64,000 bases of DNA from Dehalococcoidales bacterium (GCA_016926695.1 JAFGOB010000031.1:29862-93861); one strand, 5' to 3'; counted from the stretch's first letter, positions 9,079-17,008 are shown. Numbers and translations: made by a program. The notes: a model not told the origin generated them from the sequence alone.

Positions 9079-9735
9079 ATGCCGGTAAAGATGTTGAGAA
9101 AACTAATCAATATCGACGAAGCCCTATGCAACGGGTGCGGAATATGCCTGTCTTCCTGTGATAATGGCGCCTTGGTCCTGTCGGAGGGGAAAGCCAGTCT
9201 GCTCAGTGAGTTATACTGTGACGGACTGGCTGCCTGCCTTAAGAAGTGTCCGGAGGGAGCATTAAGCATACGGGAGCGTAATGCTGAAAGTTTCGATCGG
9301 GTCGCTGTAGATAAACACCTGAGGGAGATGGAGGACAAGGCCGGCGGTATTGCCGGAAGCAGTCCCGCTTCAACACTCGATCACTGGCCTGTGCATCTTG
9401 CGCTGGTCCCCACCGGGGCTGAATTTCTCATGGGCAGCGATCTGGTGCTGGTGGCCGACTGCGTTCCCCTGGTTTATCCCGCTCTACATGCGGACTTTTT
9501 AAGGGACCATATCCCGCTGGTAGCCTGTCCCAGGCTGGATGATGTGGATGCCCATTTTATCAGATTAGCCGAGATCTTGAAAAAGTGCGGGATCAGGAGC
9601 ATAACGGTCGTGCAAATGGATATACCCCCCTGTTCCGGATTGATAGACATCGCACATAAAGCCATACAGATCAGCGGGAAGGAAATTCCTCTAAAAGGAG
9701 TAAAGATAAATATTAATGGCTGTATCATCTCATAG
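9079..9735 (+). CDS. Ferredoxin-like 2[Fe-S] protein with C-terminal conserved domain
   Basis: Putative electron carrier of 218 aa. The N-terminal dicluster domain has a full motif C17-x2-C20-x2-C23-x3-C27. The second motif has C47, C53 and C57, but Leu at position 50 where the second Cys should be, so one cluster is probably a [3Fe-4S] or absent. After residue 95 a domain of about 120 aa follows (LALVPTGAEFLMGSDLVLVAD, then CPRLDD and a C-terminal NGCIIS). It resembles ferredoxin-like proteins seen with hybrid-cluster proteins in anaerobes. I do not know its partner. The upstream purine stretch GGTGAGAAG can serve as SD. Confidence 0.75.
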   Translation: MPVKMLRKLINIDEALCNGCGICLSSCDNGALVLSEGKASLLSELYCDGLAACLKKCPEGALSIRERNAESFDRVAVDKHLREMEDKAGGIAGSSPASTLDHWPVHLALVPTGAEFLMGSDLVLVADCVPLVYPALHADFLRDHIPLVACPRLDDVDAHFIRLAEILKKCGIRSITVVQMDIPPCSGLIDIAHKAIQISGKEIPLKGVKININGCIIS

Positions 9736-9870
9736 TTGATTTTAATGCAGCCGTAATAACACTGGACTCCTAAATCAACAGAAGTTTTGATTCCGTCAGG
9801 CAACTATCCTCTGCCGCCTTGATCCATCATTCAATTGTCACGGATGAGCCTGAGAATATGAACCGTTTCA

Positions 9871-9902
9871 GCTAAACACAGGCTAGATTAGCCTTGTTTA
9901 GC
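9871..9902 (+). promoter_or_regulatory. Stable hairpin upstream of rubredoxin
   Basis: GCTAAACA-c-AGGCTA pairs with TAGCCT-TGTTTAGC around a GAT loop: 14 bp with a single bulge. No U-run follows, so it is not a canonical terminator for the ferredoxin-like gene. It sits about 60 bp before the rubredoxin promoter and may be a 3'-UTR stabiliser or a protein-binding site. Confidence 0.4.
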
Positions 9903-9958
9903 GGTAGATCAAGGTGCTGTTTCCATCTTGAAAAATCTGGCTATTTATTATTTAATCC

Positions 9959-9991
9959 TGCTATAATACTTCTAATAAAAAGCTAAAGGAG
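9959..9991 (+). promoter_or_regulatory. Extended -10 promoter and SD of rubredoxin
   Basis: TG-C-TATAAT (TG at 9959-9960, -10 at 9962-9967) is an extended -10 element; the -35 is weak. A strong SD AAAGGAG (9985-9991) lies six bases before the ATG, consistent with a well-expressed small protein. Confidence 0.6.
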
Positions 9992-9997
9992 AAAAAG

Positions 9998-10204
9998 ATG
10001 GCAAAGGCTAAAGAAGAACCTAAAGCTGAAATGACAAGATATAAATGCACAGGTTGCCAGTGGATCTATGATCCTAAATACGGTGATGCGGCAAATGAAG
10101 TACCCCGCGGGGTCCCCTTTGAAAAATTACCCGCGACTTTTATCTGCGGTGTCTGCGGGTGTACCAAAGATAAATTCGTTAAAGTTGAAGAAAAGAAGAA
10201 ATAG
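9998..10204 (+). CDS. Rubredoxin
   Basis: Small iron protein (68 aa) for one-electron transfer, often in oxygen or superoxide defence of anaerobes. The Fe(Cys)4 site is clear: C17-x2-C20 in CTGCQWIYDPKYGD and C50-x2-C53 in FICGVCGC, with FEKLP between them. The usual DxxCPxCG tryptophan is replaced by Phe and the Pro after C50 by Gly. An extra Cys55 and an unusually Lys/Glu-rich N-terminal extension and C-terminal tail are present. It stands as a single-gene unit with its own promoter and terminator. Confidence 0.88.
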   Translation: MAKAKEEPKAEMTRYKCTGCQWIYDPKYGDAANEVPRGVPFEKLPATFICGVCGCTKDKFVKVEEKKK

Positions 10205-10208
10205 TACA

Positions 10209-10236
10209 GGAAGGGGAGGGCGATACTCCCCTTTCC
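10209..10236 (+). terminator. Rubredoxin terminator hairpin
   Basis: GGAAGGGGAG pairs with CTCCCCTTTCC (one bulged T) around a 7-base loop, directly after the rubredoxin stop; a T-rich stretch follows about 15 bases on. Because nrpR converges from the other side, it may work in both directions. Confidence 0.65.
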
Positions 10237-10263
10237 GGTTATTACATTGATTTTTTGTTTATA

Positions 10264-11292
10264 TCAAAGATCGTAGATACTCTTGAGGGAAGAATATTCC
10301 ACCAGCCCGCTTTCAGCCATATTTTCCACCTCGATGCCGGCCTCAACAGCCGCCGCCGCCGGATTCAGTCCGCCCAGCATTACCACTCCTACCCGGTTCA
10401 GTCCGACAGCGATCTGGCAGAGTGGTTCGCTGGTGTTGCCCAGCAGATATACACTGGAAATGCCGGCTTCTTTCAGTTGAGTGATCTTTGTCTCCACCAT
10501 GCTGCGGGCAGGCGCGGGTATTTCGCGGAAATTAGCCAGTATCTTGCCGTTTCCCGTGTTAACAACCTCTCTGACACCGGTCATCCTGGCCCGTATGTAC
10601 TGCTCGGAAGGGTCAAGCGAGGTCCCCGTGTAGTTGATCAGTGCGACGAAGCGACGAGGCTTGTTGGAGCGGATTTCCAGTACGCCCCCGAAGCGGGACT
10701 CGATGGGAATACCCGCTTTTAGCAGTACCCCGTTAACTACCACGCTGCATATCGTTGCCAGTCCGGTCTTGCCTCTGGGGATTACCACCGAGCCGATTTT
10801 TTGACCTTCAGCAGCCACGGCTGCCAGATGACTGACGGCCAGTCCGGCCTCGACCACTTTTTTCATAATATCGAGGGCCTGCTGGAATTTATCCGTATCA
10901 ATCAGCGAGGTGTTAATAGGTACCAGACCTGTCCTGTCGAGCGGGTTAAAGGTCGTGCGGAAAGCCAGCAGCTCCAGCCTGTTGAGGATAAATCCTACCT
11001 GATCCGGCGCCAGCGCCATGCGCAGCTCCTCCACCCCCTCCGGGGTCAGCATGCGGCCGTCCCGGCCCATCGGCTGGGTGTATCCCCTCTCGTCGGTGAT
11101 CCTTAAATGATAGCGTACCGCCCTCTCGCTGAGCATTATACCGTATCTCTCAAGCTCGCGGGCTATTGTTATGGAACCCAGCGGCTCGGAAGACTCGCTC
11201 AATACCCTGAGAATAGAAAGCACCTTGCGTTCAGTCTCAGGTCCTGAACCCTGTGCTAGCTTGATTTCTCTGGGCTCCCTGGAGTAATTCAT
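10264..11292 (-). CDS. nrpR: NrpR-type nitrogen regulator (winged helix plus DUF128)
   Basis: Transcriptional repressor homologous to methanogen NrpR, which senses 2-oxoglutarate and represses glnA, amt and nif genes. A winged-helix domain spans about residues 20-90 (ERKVLSILRVLSES..RAVRYHLRITDERGYT). One NrpR/DUF128 effector domain follows to about residue 325 (SLIDTDKFQQALDIMKKV; GKTGLATICSVVVNGVLL). It is a single-domain form rather than the two-domain M. maripaludis type. The ATG at 11292 is preferred over a TTG two codons upstream. It lies 35 bases after pdxT and beside glnA, amt and glnB, which strongly supports a nitrogen role here. Confidence 0.85.
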   Translation of the reverse strand: MNYSREPREIKLAQGSGPETERKVLSILRVLSESSEPLGSITIARELERYGIMLSERAVRYHLRITDERGYTQPMGRDGRMLTPEGVEELRMALAPDQVGFILNRLELLAFRTTFNPLDRTGLVPINTSLIDTDKFQQALDIMKKVVEAGLAVSHLAAVAAEGQKIGSVVIPRGKTGLATICSVVVNGVLLKAGIPIESRFGGVLEIRSNKPRRFVALINYTGTSLDPSEQYIRARMTGVREVVNTGNGKILANFREIPAPARSMVETKITQLKEAGISSVYLLGNTSEPLCQIAVGLNRVGVVMLGGLNPAAAAVEAGIEVENMAESGLVEYSSLKSIYDL

Positions 11293-11327
11293 TGACAAAT
11301 TCCGATCTGCCTGTAGGATATTTTCTC

Positions 11328-11918
11328 TCAGCCGGCTGCTTTATCAGCCATCCTTATAAAATACTGGTGCAATCTGAGATCGCCGGTCAGTTCCGGATGG
11401 AAGGACGTGACTATCATGTTGGCTTGCCTGGCAGCTACAATTACACCGTCCGGCAACCTTGCCAGCACATCAACCTGCGGACCGGCCTTTTGGATCAGTG
11501 GTGAACGGATAAAAACGGCATGGAAAGGATTTCCATCCAGACCGGCTACCGGCAGGTCTATTTCAAAACTGTCCACCTGCCGCCCGAAGGCATTTCTTTT
11601 TACCTCTATGTCCATCACCTGGAGCGGCTCGAGTTTTGATTCCTGGGAGTTGAAGACCCTCATGGCGAGGCAAATCATACCGGCACAGGTACCCATTACC
11701 AGCATACCGGAGGAGATCGCCTGTTTGAGCGGCTGGAATAGTTCAAAGCCGTGCATCAGCTTCAATATTGTGGTGCTTTCTCCTCCCGGTATTATCAGGC
11801 CGTCCAGGCCCTTTAACTCCTCTGCCTTGCGTATTTCGATTGCCTCCATCCCCAGTTTGTGTATTGCCGAAATATGCTCGAGAAAAGCCCCTTGCAGGGC
11901 CAGTATTCCTATTTTCAT
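11328..11918 (-). CDS. pdxT: Pyridoxal 5'-phosphate synthase glutaminase subunit PdxT
   Basis: Glutaminase that hands ammonia to PdxS for PLP synthesis. The class I amidotransferase triad is complete: Cys78 in MGTCAG, and His174 and Glu176 in SFHPELTGD; PGGEST lies at residues 44-49. 196 aa is the standard size. The SD GAAGGA precedes the ATG. Its synthase partner PdxS is not in the window. It probably forms an operon with nrpR, 35 bases downstream, an unusual pairing that puts a glutamine-consuming enzyme under the same promoter as the nitrogen repressor. Confidence 0.93.
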   Translation of the reverse strand: MKIGILALQGAFLEHISAIHKLGMEAIEIRKAEELKGLDGLIIPGGESTTILKLMHGFELFQPLKQAISSGMLVMGTCAGMICLAMRVFNSQESKLEPLQVMDIEVKRNAFGRQVDSFEIDLPVAGLDGNPFHAVFIRSPLIQKAGPQVDVLARLPDGVIVAARQANMIVTSFHPELTGDLRLHQYFIRMADKAAG

Positions 11919-11937
11919 GAGATTCCTTCGTGTCTTA

Positions 11938-11952
11938 CTAACATTATGTTAG
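11938..11952. promoter_or_regulatory. Palindromic operator candidate upstream of pdxT-nrpR
   Basis: CTAACAT-T-ATGTTAG, a perfect 7-bp inverted repeat, lies 20 bases before the pdxT ATG and overlaps a possible -10 (CATAAT on the minus strand). It could be an autoregulatory site for NrpR or a PLP-responsive regulator. The half-site TGTTA also occurs in the glnA upstream site. Confidence 0.45.
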
Positions 11953-11993
11953 CATATTCCCGATCTTTGGGGTAGCATCCCGAAATGATTTAC

Positions 11994-12051
11994 GGACTGC
12001 GGGACACCTGTCCTGCAGTCCGCTGTAGCCAGTCCTCCTCTGCAAGAGGAG
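11994..12051 (-). terminator. Two tandem hairpins after glnA
   Basis: Hairpin 1 (12035-12051): CTCCTCT-GCA-AGAGGAG, 7 bp. Hairpin 2 (11994-12021): a 13-bp stem with one mismatch and a 2-base loop. Both lie between the glnA stop and pdxT. There is no U-tract, so they may act as Rho-independent pause or stability structures rather than a classical terminator. Confidence 0.45.
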
Positions 12052-12062
12052 CTAAGCCCGGG

Positions 12063-13406
12063 TTATATTATAGGCAAATATTCTTTCAGCTCATAATCGG
12101 TTACCCTGGTGCGGAATTTGTCCCATTCCTTCTTCTTGTTTGCGACAAAGGAATTAAAGGTGTGTTCACCCAGTGTTTTTCTGACCAGTTCGCTCTTTTC
12201 CATGACCCCGATAGCTTCCAGAAGGCTGGCGGGGAGTGTGCCTATGCCCAGTTTTTCCCTTTGCTCTTCCGACATGTGGTAAACGTTGCCCTCTGCCGGT
12301 GCGGGCGGTTCCAGACCTTCTTCGATACCCTGCAGGCCGGCAGCCAGCAACACACTAAAGCAAAGGTAAGGATTGCAGGCCGGGTCCGGAGACCGGATTT
12401 CAAAGCGGGTGGCGGACTCCCTTCCCGGTTCATAACCGGGAACACGTACCAGGTCGGAGCGGTTTCTTATTGCCCATGAGAGATAAACGGGGGCTTCGTA
12501 GCCAGGAACCAGACGTTTGTAGGAATTGACCCACTGGTTTGTCACGGCGGTAAATTCGGGAGCGTACTTTAAGAGACCTGCCACGAAGTTCTGGGCGATC
12601 TTGGACAGGTTGAATATTCCGCCTTTCTCGAAAAAGGCATTTTTGCCGTTCTTGAAGAGGGACTGATGAACATGCATGCCGCTGCCGTTGATGCCGAAGA
12701 TGGGCTTGGGCATAAAGGTTGCGTAAACCCCGTGCTTGGCCGCGATCTCCTTTACCACCAGCCGGTAGGTCATTACCTGGTCTGCCATTGTCAGGGCATC
12801 GGTGTATCTCATGTCGATCTCATGCTGGCTGATGGCTACCTCATGATGAGACTTGTCGACGCCTATTCCCATCTCTTCCAGTGCCAGCACGGTCTCGTTT
12901 CTCAGCTCTGTGGCGGCATCAAGAATGGTCATATCATAATAGCCACCTTCATCCAGCTCGACAGTTCCCTTATCGTCCTTGAAGTAAAAGTACTCCGGCT
13001 CGGGACCCACATAGAAAGTAAATCCCATATCGGTAGCCTTCTTCAGATTTCTCTTCAGAACATACCTCGGATCACCCTCGAAGGGCTCACCGCCGGGTTT
13101 GCGGATATCACAAATCATCCTGGCCAGCCCGACATCCTCCCTGGGTCTCCAGGGAAGCAACTGGAAGGTATCCAGGTCTGGTAACGACATCATGTCGCTC
13201 TCATCTATACGCGAAAATCCTTCTACCGAAGAGCCGTCGAAACCCATCCCGTTTTCGATAGCGCTTTCCAGCTCCGAGACCGGTATCGCGTAGCTTTTTA
13301 GCATTCCAAGTATGTCTGTGAACCACAGCTCCACAAATTTTACATTGTGTTCTTTGGCCATTTTCAGGACATATTCTTTCCCTTCCTGGTTGCCTGCTTT
13401 TTCCAT
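12063..13406 (-). CDS. glnA: Glutamine synthetase type I
   Basis: Assimilates ammonia: glutamate + NH4+ + ATP to glutamine. 447 aa matches the short GSI-alpha form. Signature blocks are present: FDGSSVEGFSRIDESDM near residue 55, PEPEYFYF, GINGSGMHVHQSL (metal and substrate loop) and the C-terminal ESATRFEIRSPDPACNPYL. The GSI-beta insertion and its adenylylation segment are not evident, so control is probably transcriptional (NrpR) and by feedback. The SD lies in CAGGAGGAG before the ATG. A TGTTACA-type site lies about 80 bases upstream. It is part of the nitrogen block with two Amt proteins and PII. Confidence 0.96.
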   Translation of the reverse strand: MEKAGNQEGKEYVLKMAKEHNVKFVELWFTDILGMLKSYAIPVSELESAIENGMGFDGSSVEGFSRIDESDMMSLPDLDTFQLLPWRPREDVGLARMICDIRKPGGEPFEGDPRYVLKRNLKKATDMGFTFYVGPEPEYFYFKDDKGTVELDEGGYYDMTILDAATELRNETVLALEEMGIGVDKSHHEVAISQHEIDMRYTDALTMADQVMTYRLVVKEIAAKHGVYATFMPKPIFGINGSGMHVHQSLFKNGKNAFFEKGGIFNLSKIAQNFVAGLLKYAPEFTAVTNQWVNSYKRLVPGYEAPVYLSWAIRNRSDLVRVPGYEPGRESATRFEIRSPDPACNPYLCFSVLLAAGLQGIEEGLEPPAPAEGNVYHMSEEQREKLGIGTLPASLLEAIGVMEKSELVRKTLGEHTFNSFVANKKKEWDKFRTRVTDYELKEYLPII

Positions 13407-13478
13407 AATACTCTCCTCCTGCGATTTTATTAGACTAGCTATTTTTCTATTAGTTTTGATTACAGTTTAAAACACTAT

Positions 13479-13497
13479 TGTTACAAATGTATTAACA
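13479..13497. promoter_or_regulatory. Candidate nitrogen-regulator site upstream of glnA
   Basis: TGTTACAAATGTATTAACA: outer arms TGTTA/TAACA are perfect inverted repeats. It is 14 of 19 identical to the site upstream of amt (14818-14836). Position is about 80 bases before the glnA start. Proposed NrpR operator by context only; it does not match the archaeal GGAA-N6-TTCC form. Confidence 0.4.
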
Positions 13498-13542
13498 GCC
13501 AGTTAAGTTTATATTACATAGCCTGAAATATACCGGGATCCG

Positions 13543-14772
13543 TTATTCCCCTCCGTATGCCCTCTCCCCGTGCTGAGAGAGGTCCAGGCCAAGCGTTTCT
13601 TCGGTCTCGTTGACTCTTAATCCCATGGTCGCGTTAATCGCCTTGCCGATTATCCAGGTCATGCCGAAGGAAAACAGCCAGATTGCACCTACACCAGCCA
13701 CTTGTTTTAATAACTGGACCGGCTGTCCGTAAAACAGGCCGTCCGCGCCCATGCTGTTAACTCCGACAGTTGCAAAAAGACCAACTGCTATAGTCCCCCA
13801 GGTCCCGCCTATTCCGTGCACGGCCCAGACATCCAGAGATTCATCGATCTTCTTCTTTGTTCTGAACAGCATGCAGTAGTAGCAGAGCACTGCTGCTATT
13901 ATCCCAACGGGGATTCCCATAATAGGTGAAATAAAACCCGAGACGGGTGTGATGGCTCCCAGGCCAGCAACTGCGCCGGTTACGATACCGGATACAGTCG
14001 GGCAGCGGTAATACCAGCTCAGTATCATCCAGGTAAAAGCCCCGGCGGCCGCTGAAATATTGGTGGCCACAAAAGTACTGGTAGCCAGCCCTCCTGATGT
14101 CAGCGCACTGCCGCCGTTAAAGCCGAACCAGCCGAACCAGAGCAGCCCGGCCCCTATTACAACCAGGGGAATACTGTGAGGAGCCATGGGGGTGCCGTCG
14201 TTGTAACCCCGCCGAGGACCGAGCAGGAAAGCCATGGCGAGAGCCGATACGCCTGCGGAGATATGGACTACCATTCCGCCCGCGAAATCCAGGGCGCCCA
14301 GTCTGGCCAGCCAGCCCCCGCTGCCCCAAACCCAGTGGGCTATAGGGCAGTATACAATCGTAAACCAGAGCACCGAAAATACCAGGATGGCGCTGAATTT
14401 CATCCTCTCTACTACAGCTCCGGTAATCAGGGCGACGGTGATAACGGCGAACATCATCTGGAAAATCATGAAAGAAAGGTGAGGGACCGTGCTGGCGTAT
14501 ATTTCTGAAGGAGCCTGCCCGACGTTTCTCAGTCCGACATAGTCCAGTCCGCCGATTATGCCGCCCCAATCTGTGCCGAAGGCCAGACTATAGCCGTAAA
14601 GCACCCATAGCAGACCTATTACCCCCAGTGACATGAAACTCATCATGATAGTTGACAGTACATTCTTGCTGCGTACCATACCGCCGTAAAATAAGGCGAC
14701 CCCGGGGGTCATCAGCATGACCATGGCGGTTGAAACAAGCATCCAGGCCGTATCACCAGCATTTATAGACAC
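13543..14772 (-). CDS. amt: Ammonium transporter Amt
   Basis: Trimeric ammonium channel, 409 aa with about 11 membrane helices. Family signatures include DTAWMLVSTAMVMLMTPGVALFYGGMV at the N-terminus, DFAGGMVVHISAGVSALAMA (Amt signature) and the VHGIGGTWGTIAVGLF block with the pore His. The C-terminal tail VNETEETLGLDLSQHGE is the conserved Amt tail that contacts PII. It is separated from glnB by 191 bp that contains its own upstream TGTTACA site. It is close in sequence to the second Amt at 15312-16538, suggesting duplication. Confidence 0.95.
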   Translation of the reverse strand: MSINAGDTAWMLVSTAMVMLMTPGVALFYGGMVRSKNVLSTIMMSFMSLGVIGLLWVLYGYSLAFGTDWGGIIGGLDYVGLRNVGQAPSEIYASTVPHLSFMIFQMMFAVITVALITGAVVERMKFSAILVFSVLWFTIVYCPIAHWVWGSGGWLARLGALDFAGGMVVHISAGVSALAMAFLLGPRRGYNDGTPMAPHSIPLVVIGAGLLWFGWFGFNGGSALTSGGLATSTFVATNISAAAGAFTWMILSWYYRCPTVSGIVTGAVAGLGAITPVSGFISPIMGIPVGIIAAVLCYYCMLFRTKKKIDESLDVWAVHGIGGTWGTIAVGLFATVGVNSMGADGLFYGQPVQLLKQVAGVGAIWLFSFGMTWIIGKAINATMGLRVNETEETLGLDLSQHGERAYGGE

Positions 14773-14817
14773 AAAAAGCCCCTCCTGAAAAATATTATCT
14801 TCAGTTTAGGGCTTTTA

Positions 14818-14836
14818 TGTTACAATCATATTACAA
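14818..14836. promoter_or_regulatory. Candidate nitrogen-regulator site upstream of amt
   Basis: TGTTACAATCATATTACAA, also readable as a direct repeat TTACAA-N5-TTACAA. It shares TGTTACAA-N3-TATTA with the glnA site and lies about 55 bases before the amt start. Confidence 0.4.
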
Positions 14837-14963
14837 GGTTATATTTTTGCCTGCTGACTCAACTCAGTGTAATGCCGTGTGACCTTCGGTTATCGTATGT
14901 TTCTTCTTTGTTAACAACTTCATCCTTATTGCAGTGTTATTCGTACCGGTCTGCGGTCCTGGT

Positions 14964-15302
14964 CTAGACCGCTCCATTACCCCTGTCACCCGTCCGTATA
15001 CGGATGACTTCCTCTATCGGCAGGATAAAAATTTTTCCGTCCCCCACGTTTCCGGTTCTTCCCCTTTCGCAGATCGTATCCACAATGCTCTGGCAGTCCT
15101 TATCCTCCGCCACAATCTCGATCTTTTTCTTTGGCAGGAAACCTATGCGATGTTCTCCCACTCTCCATTTCAGTGTCAATCCTTTCTGTTTGCCCCTGCC
15201 CATTACGTCGCTTACCGTCATAGATGTAAAACCTTTCTCTTCAAGGGCGATTTTTATTAAGTGAAACCTTTCCTCTCGTACAATAGCTTCAATCTTTTTC
15301 AT
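14964..15302 (-). CDS. glnB: PII signal protein, non-uridylylatable variant
   Basis: Trimeric 2-oxoglutarate/ATP/ADP sensor controlling Amt. 112 aa. The core matches GlnB/GlnK throughout (MKKIEAIV at the start, GRTGNVGDGKIFILPIEEVIRIRTG at the end). In the T-loop the segment after KQKG reads LTLKWRVGEHRIGFLPKKK. Position 51, the uridylylated Tyr of enterobacterial PII, is His, and Tyr46 is Trp. Thus control would be by ligand binding only. The gene begins 10 bases after amt 2 and is surely in its operon, so it is probably the GlnK-type partner that plugs the Amt channel. Confidence 0.92.
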   Translation of the reverse strand: MKKIEAIVREERFHLIKIALEEKGFTSMTVSDVMGRGKQKGLTLKWRVGEHRIGFLPKKKIEIVAEDKDCQSIVDTICERGRTGNVGDGKIFILPIEEVIRIRTGDRGNGAV

Positions 15303-15311
15303 ATCAGACTC

Positions 15312-16538
15312 CTATAACTCATCACCGTAAGCCGACTCACCGTGCTGGGAAATATCCAGGCCTATGCTCTCCTCTGTTTCACTTACCCTTAAGCCCATGG
15401 TCATGTCGATGATTTTTCCGATAATCCAGGTCATACCGAAGGCAAAAGCCCAGACTACAATGATGGCCAATACCTGTTTACCCAGAAGCAGCCAGTTGCC
15501 GTGTATCAGTCCGTCTGCACCCAGGCTGTTGACCGAGGAACTGGCGAAGATACCCGTCGCGAGCGCACCCCAGGTGCCGCCCATTCCGTGACAGGCAAAC
15601 ACGTCCAGCGAGTCGTCTGTTTTGGTGCGGCTGCGCAGCCTCATGACGTAGAAGCAAATAATCGAGACGCCTATACCTATGGGAATACCCATTACCGGAC
15701 TGATAAAACCGGCTGCGGGCGTGACTGCCACCAGTCCTGCTACCGCACCGGTAGCGATACCGGAAAGGGTCGGTCGGCTGTGAAACCAACTTAGAAACAT
15801 CCAGGTCAGGGCGGCAGCGGCAGCAGCCGTATTGGTAGCCATAAAGGCACTAGAGGCCAGTCCGCCGGATGTCAGGGCACTCCCGGCGTTGAATCCGAAC
15901 CAGCCGAACCATAACAGCCCGGCGCCGATCACAATATAGGGTACATTATGGGCCGCCATAGGAGTTTTATCCTGGAAATCCCTGCGGGGACCCAGCAGCA
16001 TGGCCAGGGAGAGAGCAGAGACACCAGCCGTAATGTGTACCACCGTTCCACCGGCAAAGTCCAGGGCTCCCATATTGGCCAGCCAGCCTCCGCTGCCCCA
16101 TACCCAGTGGGCTACAGGGGTGTATACCACGGTGAACCAGACCAGAGCAAAGACCACAATCGAGCTGAATTTTACCCTTTCAACCACTGCTCCGGTGATC
16201 AATGCCACAGTTATAATGGCGAACATCATCTGATATGCCGCAAATGACAGGTGCGGAATCGTCGTGGCATAAATTGAAGACGGTTCCTGTCCTACATTAT
16301 TCATTGCCAGATAATTGAATCCACCGATGAATCCGCCGCCGCCGGTGCCGAAAGCCAGGCTGTAGCCGTACAGCACCCACAGAACTCCCACCAGACCCAG
16401 GGTCATGAAACTCATCATAATGGTGGAAAGGGCATTCTTCCGGCGGACCATACCGCCGTAGAAGAAGGCCAGCCCCGGTGTCATCAACATTACCATAGCG
16501 GTAGAAACAAGCATCCAGGCAGTATCACCTGCGTTCAT
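15312..16538 (-). CDS. amt: Ammonium transporter Amt (second copy)
   Basis: Second Amt channel, 408 aa, same architecture as the 13543-14772 copy: N-terminal DTAWMLVSTAMVMLMTPGLAFFYGGMVRRKN, Amt signature DFAGGTVVHITAGVSALSLA, pore His block CHGMGGTWGALATG, and C-terminal tail VSETEESIGLDISQHGE. It is the first gene of an amt-glnB operon. A TGTTACA element (16619-16625) sits about 84 bases upstream. The near-identical ends of the two Amt proteins with more varied middles point to an old local duplication around glnB. Confidence 0.95.
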   Translation of the reverse strand: MNAGDTAWMLVSTAMVMLMTPGLAFFYGGMVRRKNALSTIMMSFMTLGLVGVLWVLYGYSLAFGTGGGGFIGGFNYLAMNNVGQEPSSIYATTIPHLSFAAYQMMFAIITVALITGAVVERVKFSSIVVFALVWFTVVYTPVAHWVWGSGGWLANMGALDFAGGTVVHITAGVSALSLAMLLGPRRDFQDKTPMAAHNVPYIVIGAGLLWFGWFGFNAGSALTSGGLASSAFMATNTAAAAAALTWMFLSWFHSRPTLSGIATGAVAGLVAVTPAAGFISPVMGIPIGIGVSIICFYVMRLRSRTKTDDSLDVFACHGMGGTWGALATGIFASSSVNSLGADGLIHGNWLLLGKQVLAIIVVWAFAFGMTWIIGKIIDMTMGLRVSETEESIGLDISQHGESAYGDEL

Positions 16539-16823
16539 GAGTATTACCTCCCTGCAATCAGCATAAATTTATTTTAGAGTCCGAATATTTCTAAAATGTT
16601 TCAGGCTTATTAAGGCTGTGTTACATTTTAAAGCTGAACGGGATGTGACAGCCCCAATAGTCGGGATATTTCCCTGATTTCATGTTAGTCTGTTTTAAAG
16701 GTAAAGGGGGGTATTGCTCAAGTAAGTTATCGCCGTCGATATACCCTCCACAGGCAATGATGTCTAATAACAGAAATCCCTTCGCTGCGGGGTACTGCCG
16801 GTCCGGATGACCGGAGAAATAAA
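16539..16823. other. Spacer upstream of amt 2, with TGTTACA motif
   Basis: No convincing gene; a short minus-strand open frame (16621-16830) has no recognisable features and no SD. The region holds the amt-glnB promoter. TGTTACA at 16619-16625 repeats the core heptamer found upstream of glnA and amt 1. Confidence 0.4.
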
Positions 16824-16853
16824 TTGACACTTAATTAAAAATCATAGTAATAT
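16824..16853 (+). promoter_or_regulatory. Promoter of the mod leader RNA
   Basis: TTGACA (16824-16829), 18 bp, TAATAT (16848-16853). The predicted start, about 16860, coincides with the first base of the structured leader. Confidence 0.65.
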
Positions 16854-16860
16854 TAAATAT

Positions 16861-16984
16861 AAATTTCTCTGGAGCTATCCTGCCTGAATCCCGCTTGCAT
16901 CGGGATATGGAGAATAGCCGGTGGACCTAAAGTCCCGACGGCAGCACTGGAAACGGTGTTGTTTCCCAGAATGGAAAGGAGAAA
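16861..16984 (+). ncRNA. Structured leader of modABC, probable Moco riboswitch
   Basis: A multi-helix RNA can be drawn. P1 is TTTCTC (16864-16869) with GAGAAA (16979-16984). GCTAT (16874-16878) pairs with ATAGC (16914-16918) and encloses an ATCCCG/CGGGAT hairpin (16888-16906). A small GGAC/GTCC hairpin lies at 16923-16935. CACTG-GAAA-CGGTG (16945-16958) has a GNRA tetraloop. The GGTGGACCT segment, GNRA hairpin and location upstream of a molybdate transporter fit the Moco RNA motif described by Regulski and colleagues. I cannot run a covariance model, so the class assignment is tentative; tungsten cofactor is the main alternative ligand. Confidence 0.55.
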
Positions 16985-17008
16985 GAATGGAGTTAATGCG
17001 CTTTTTTT

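Noticed and set aside
13000..13400. CRISPR arrays anywhere in the window
   Set aside because: No regularly spaced direct repeats of 25-40 bases were seen; the only tandem repeat is the 17-bp duplication at 24.4 kb.
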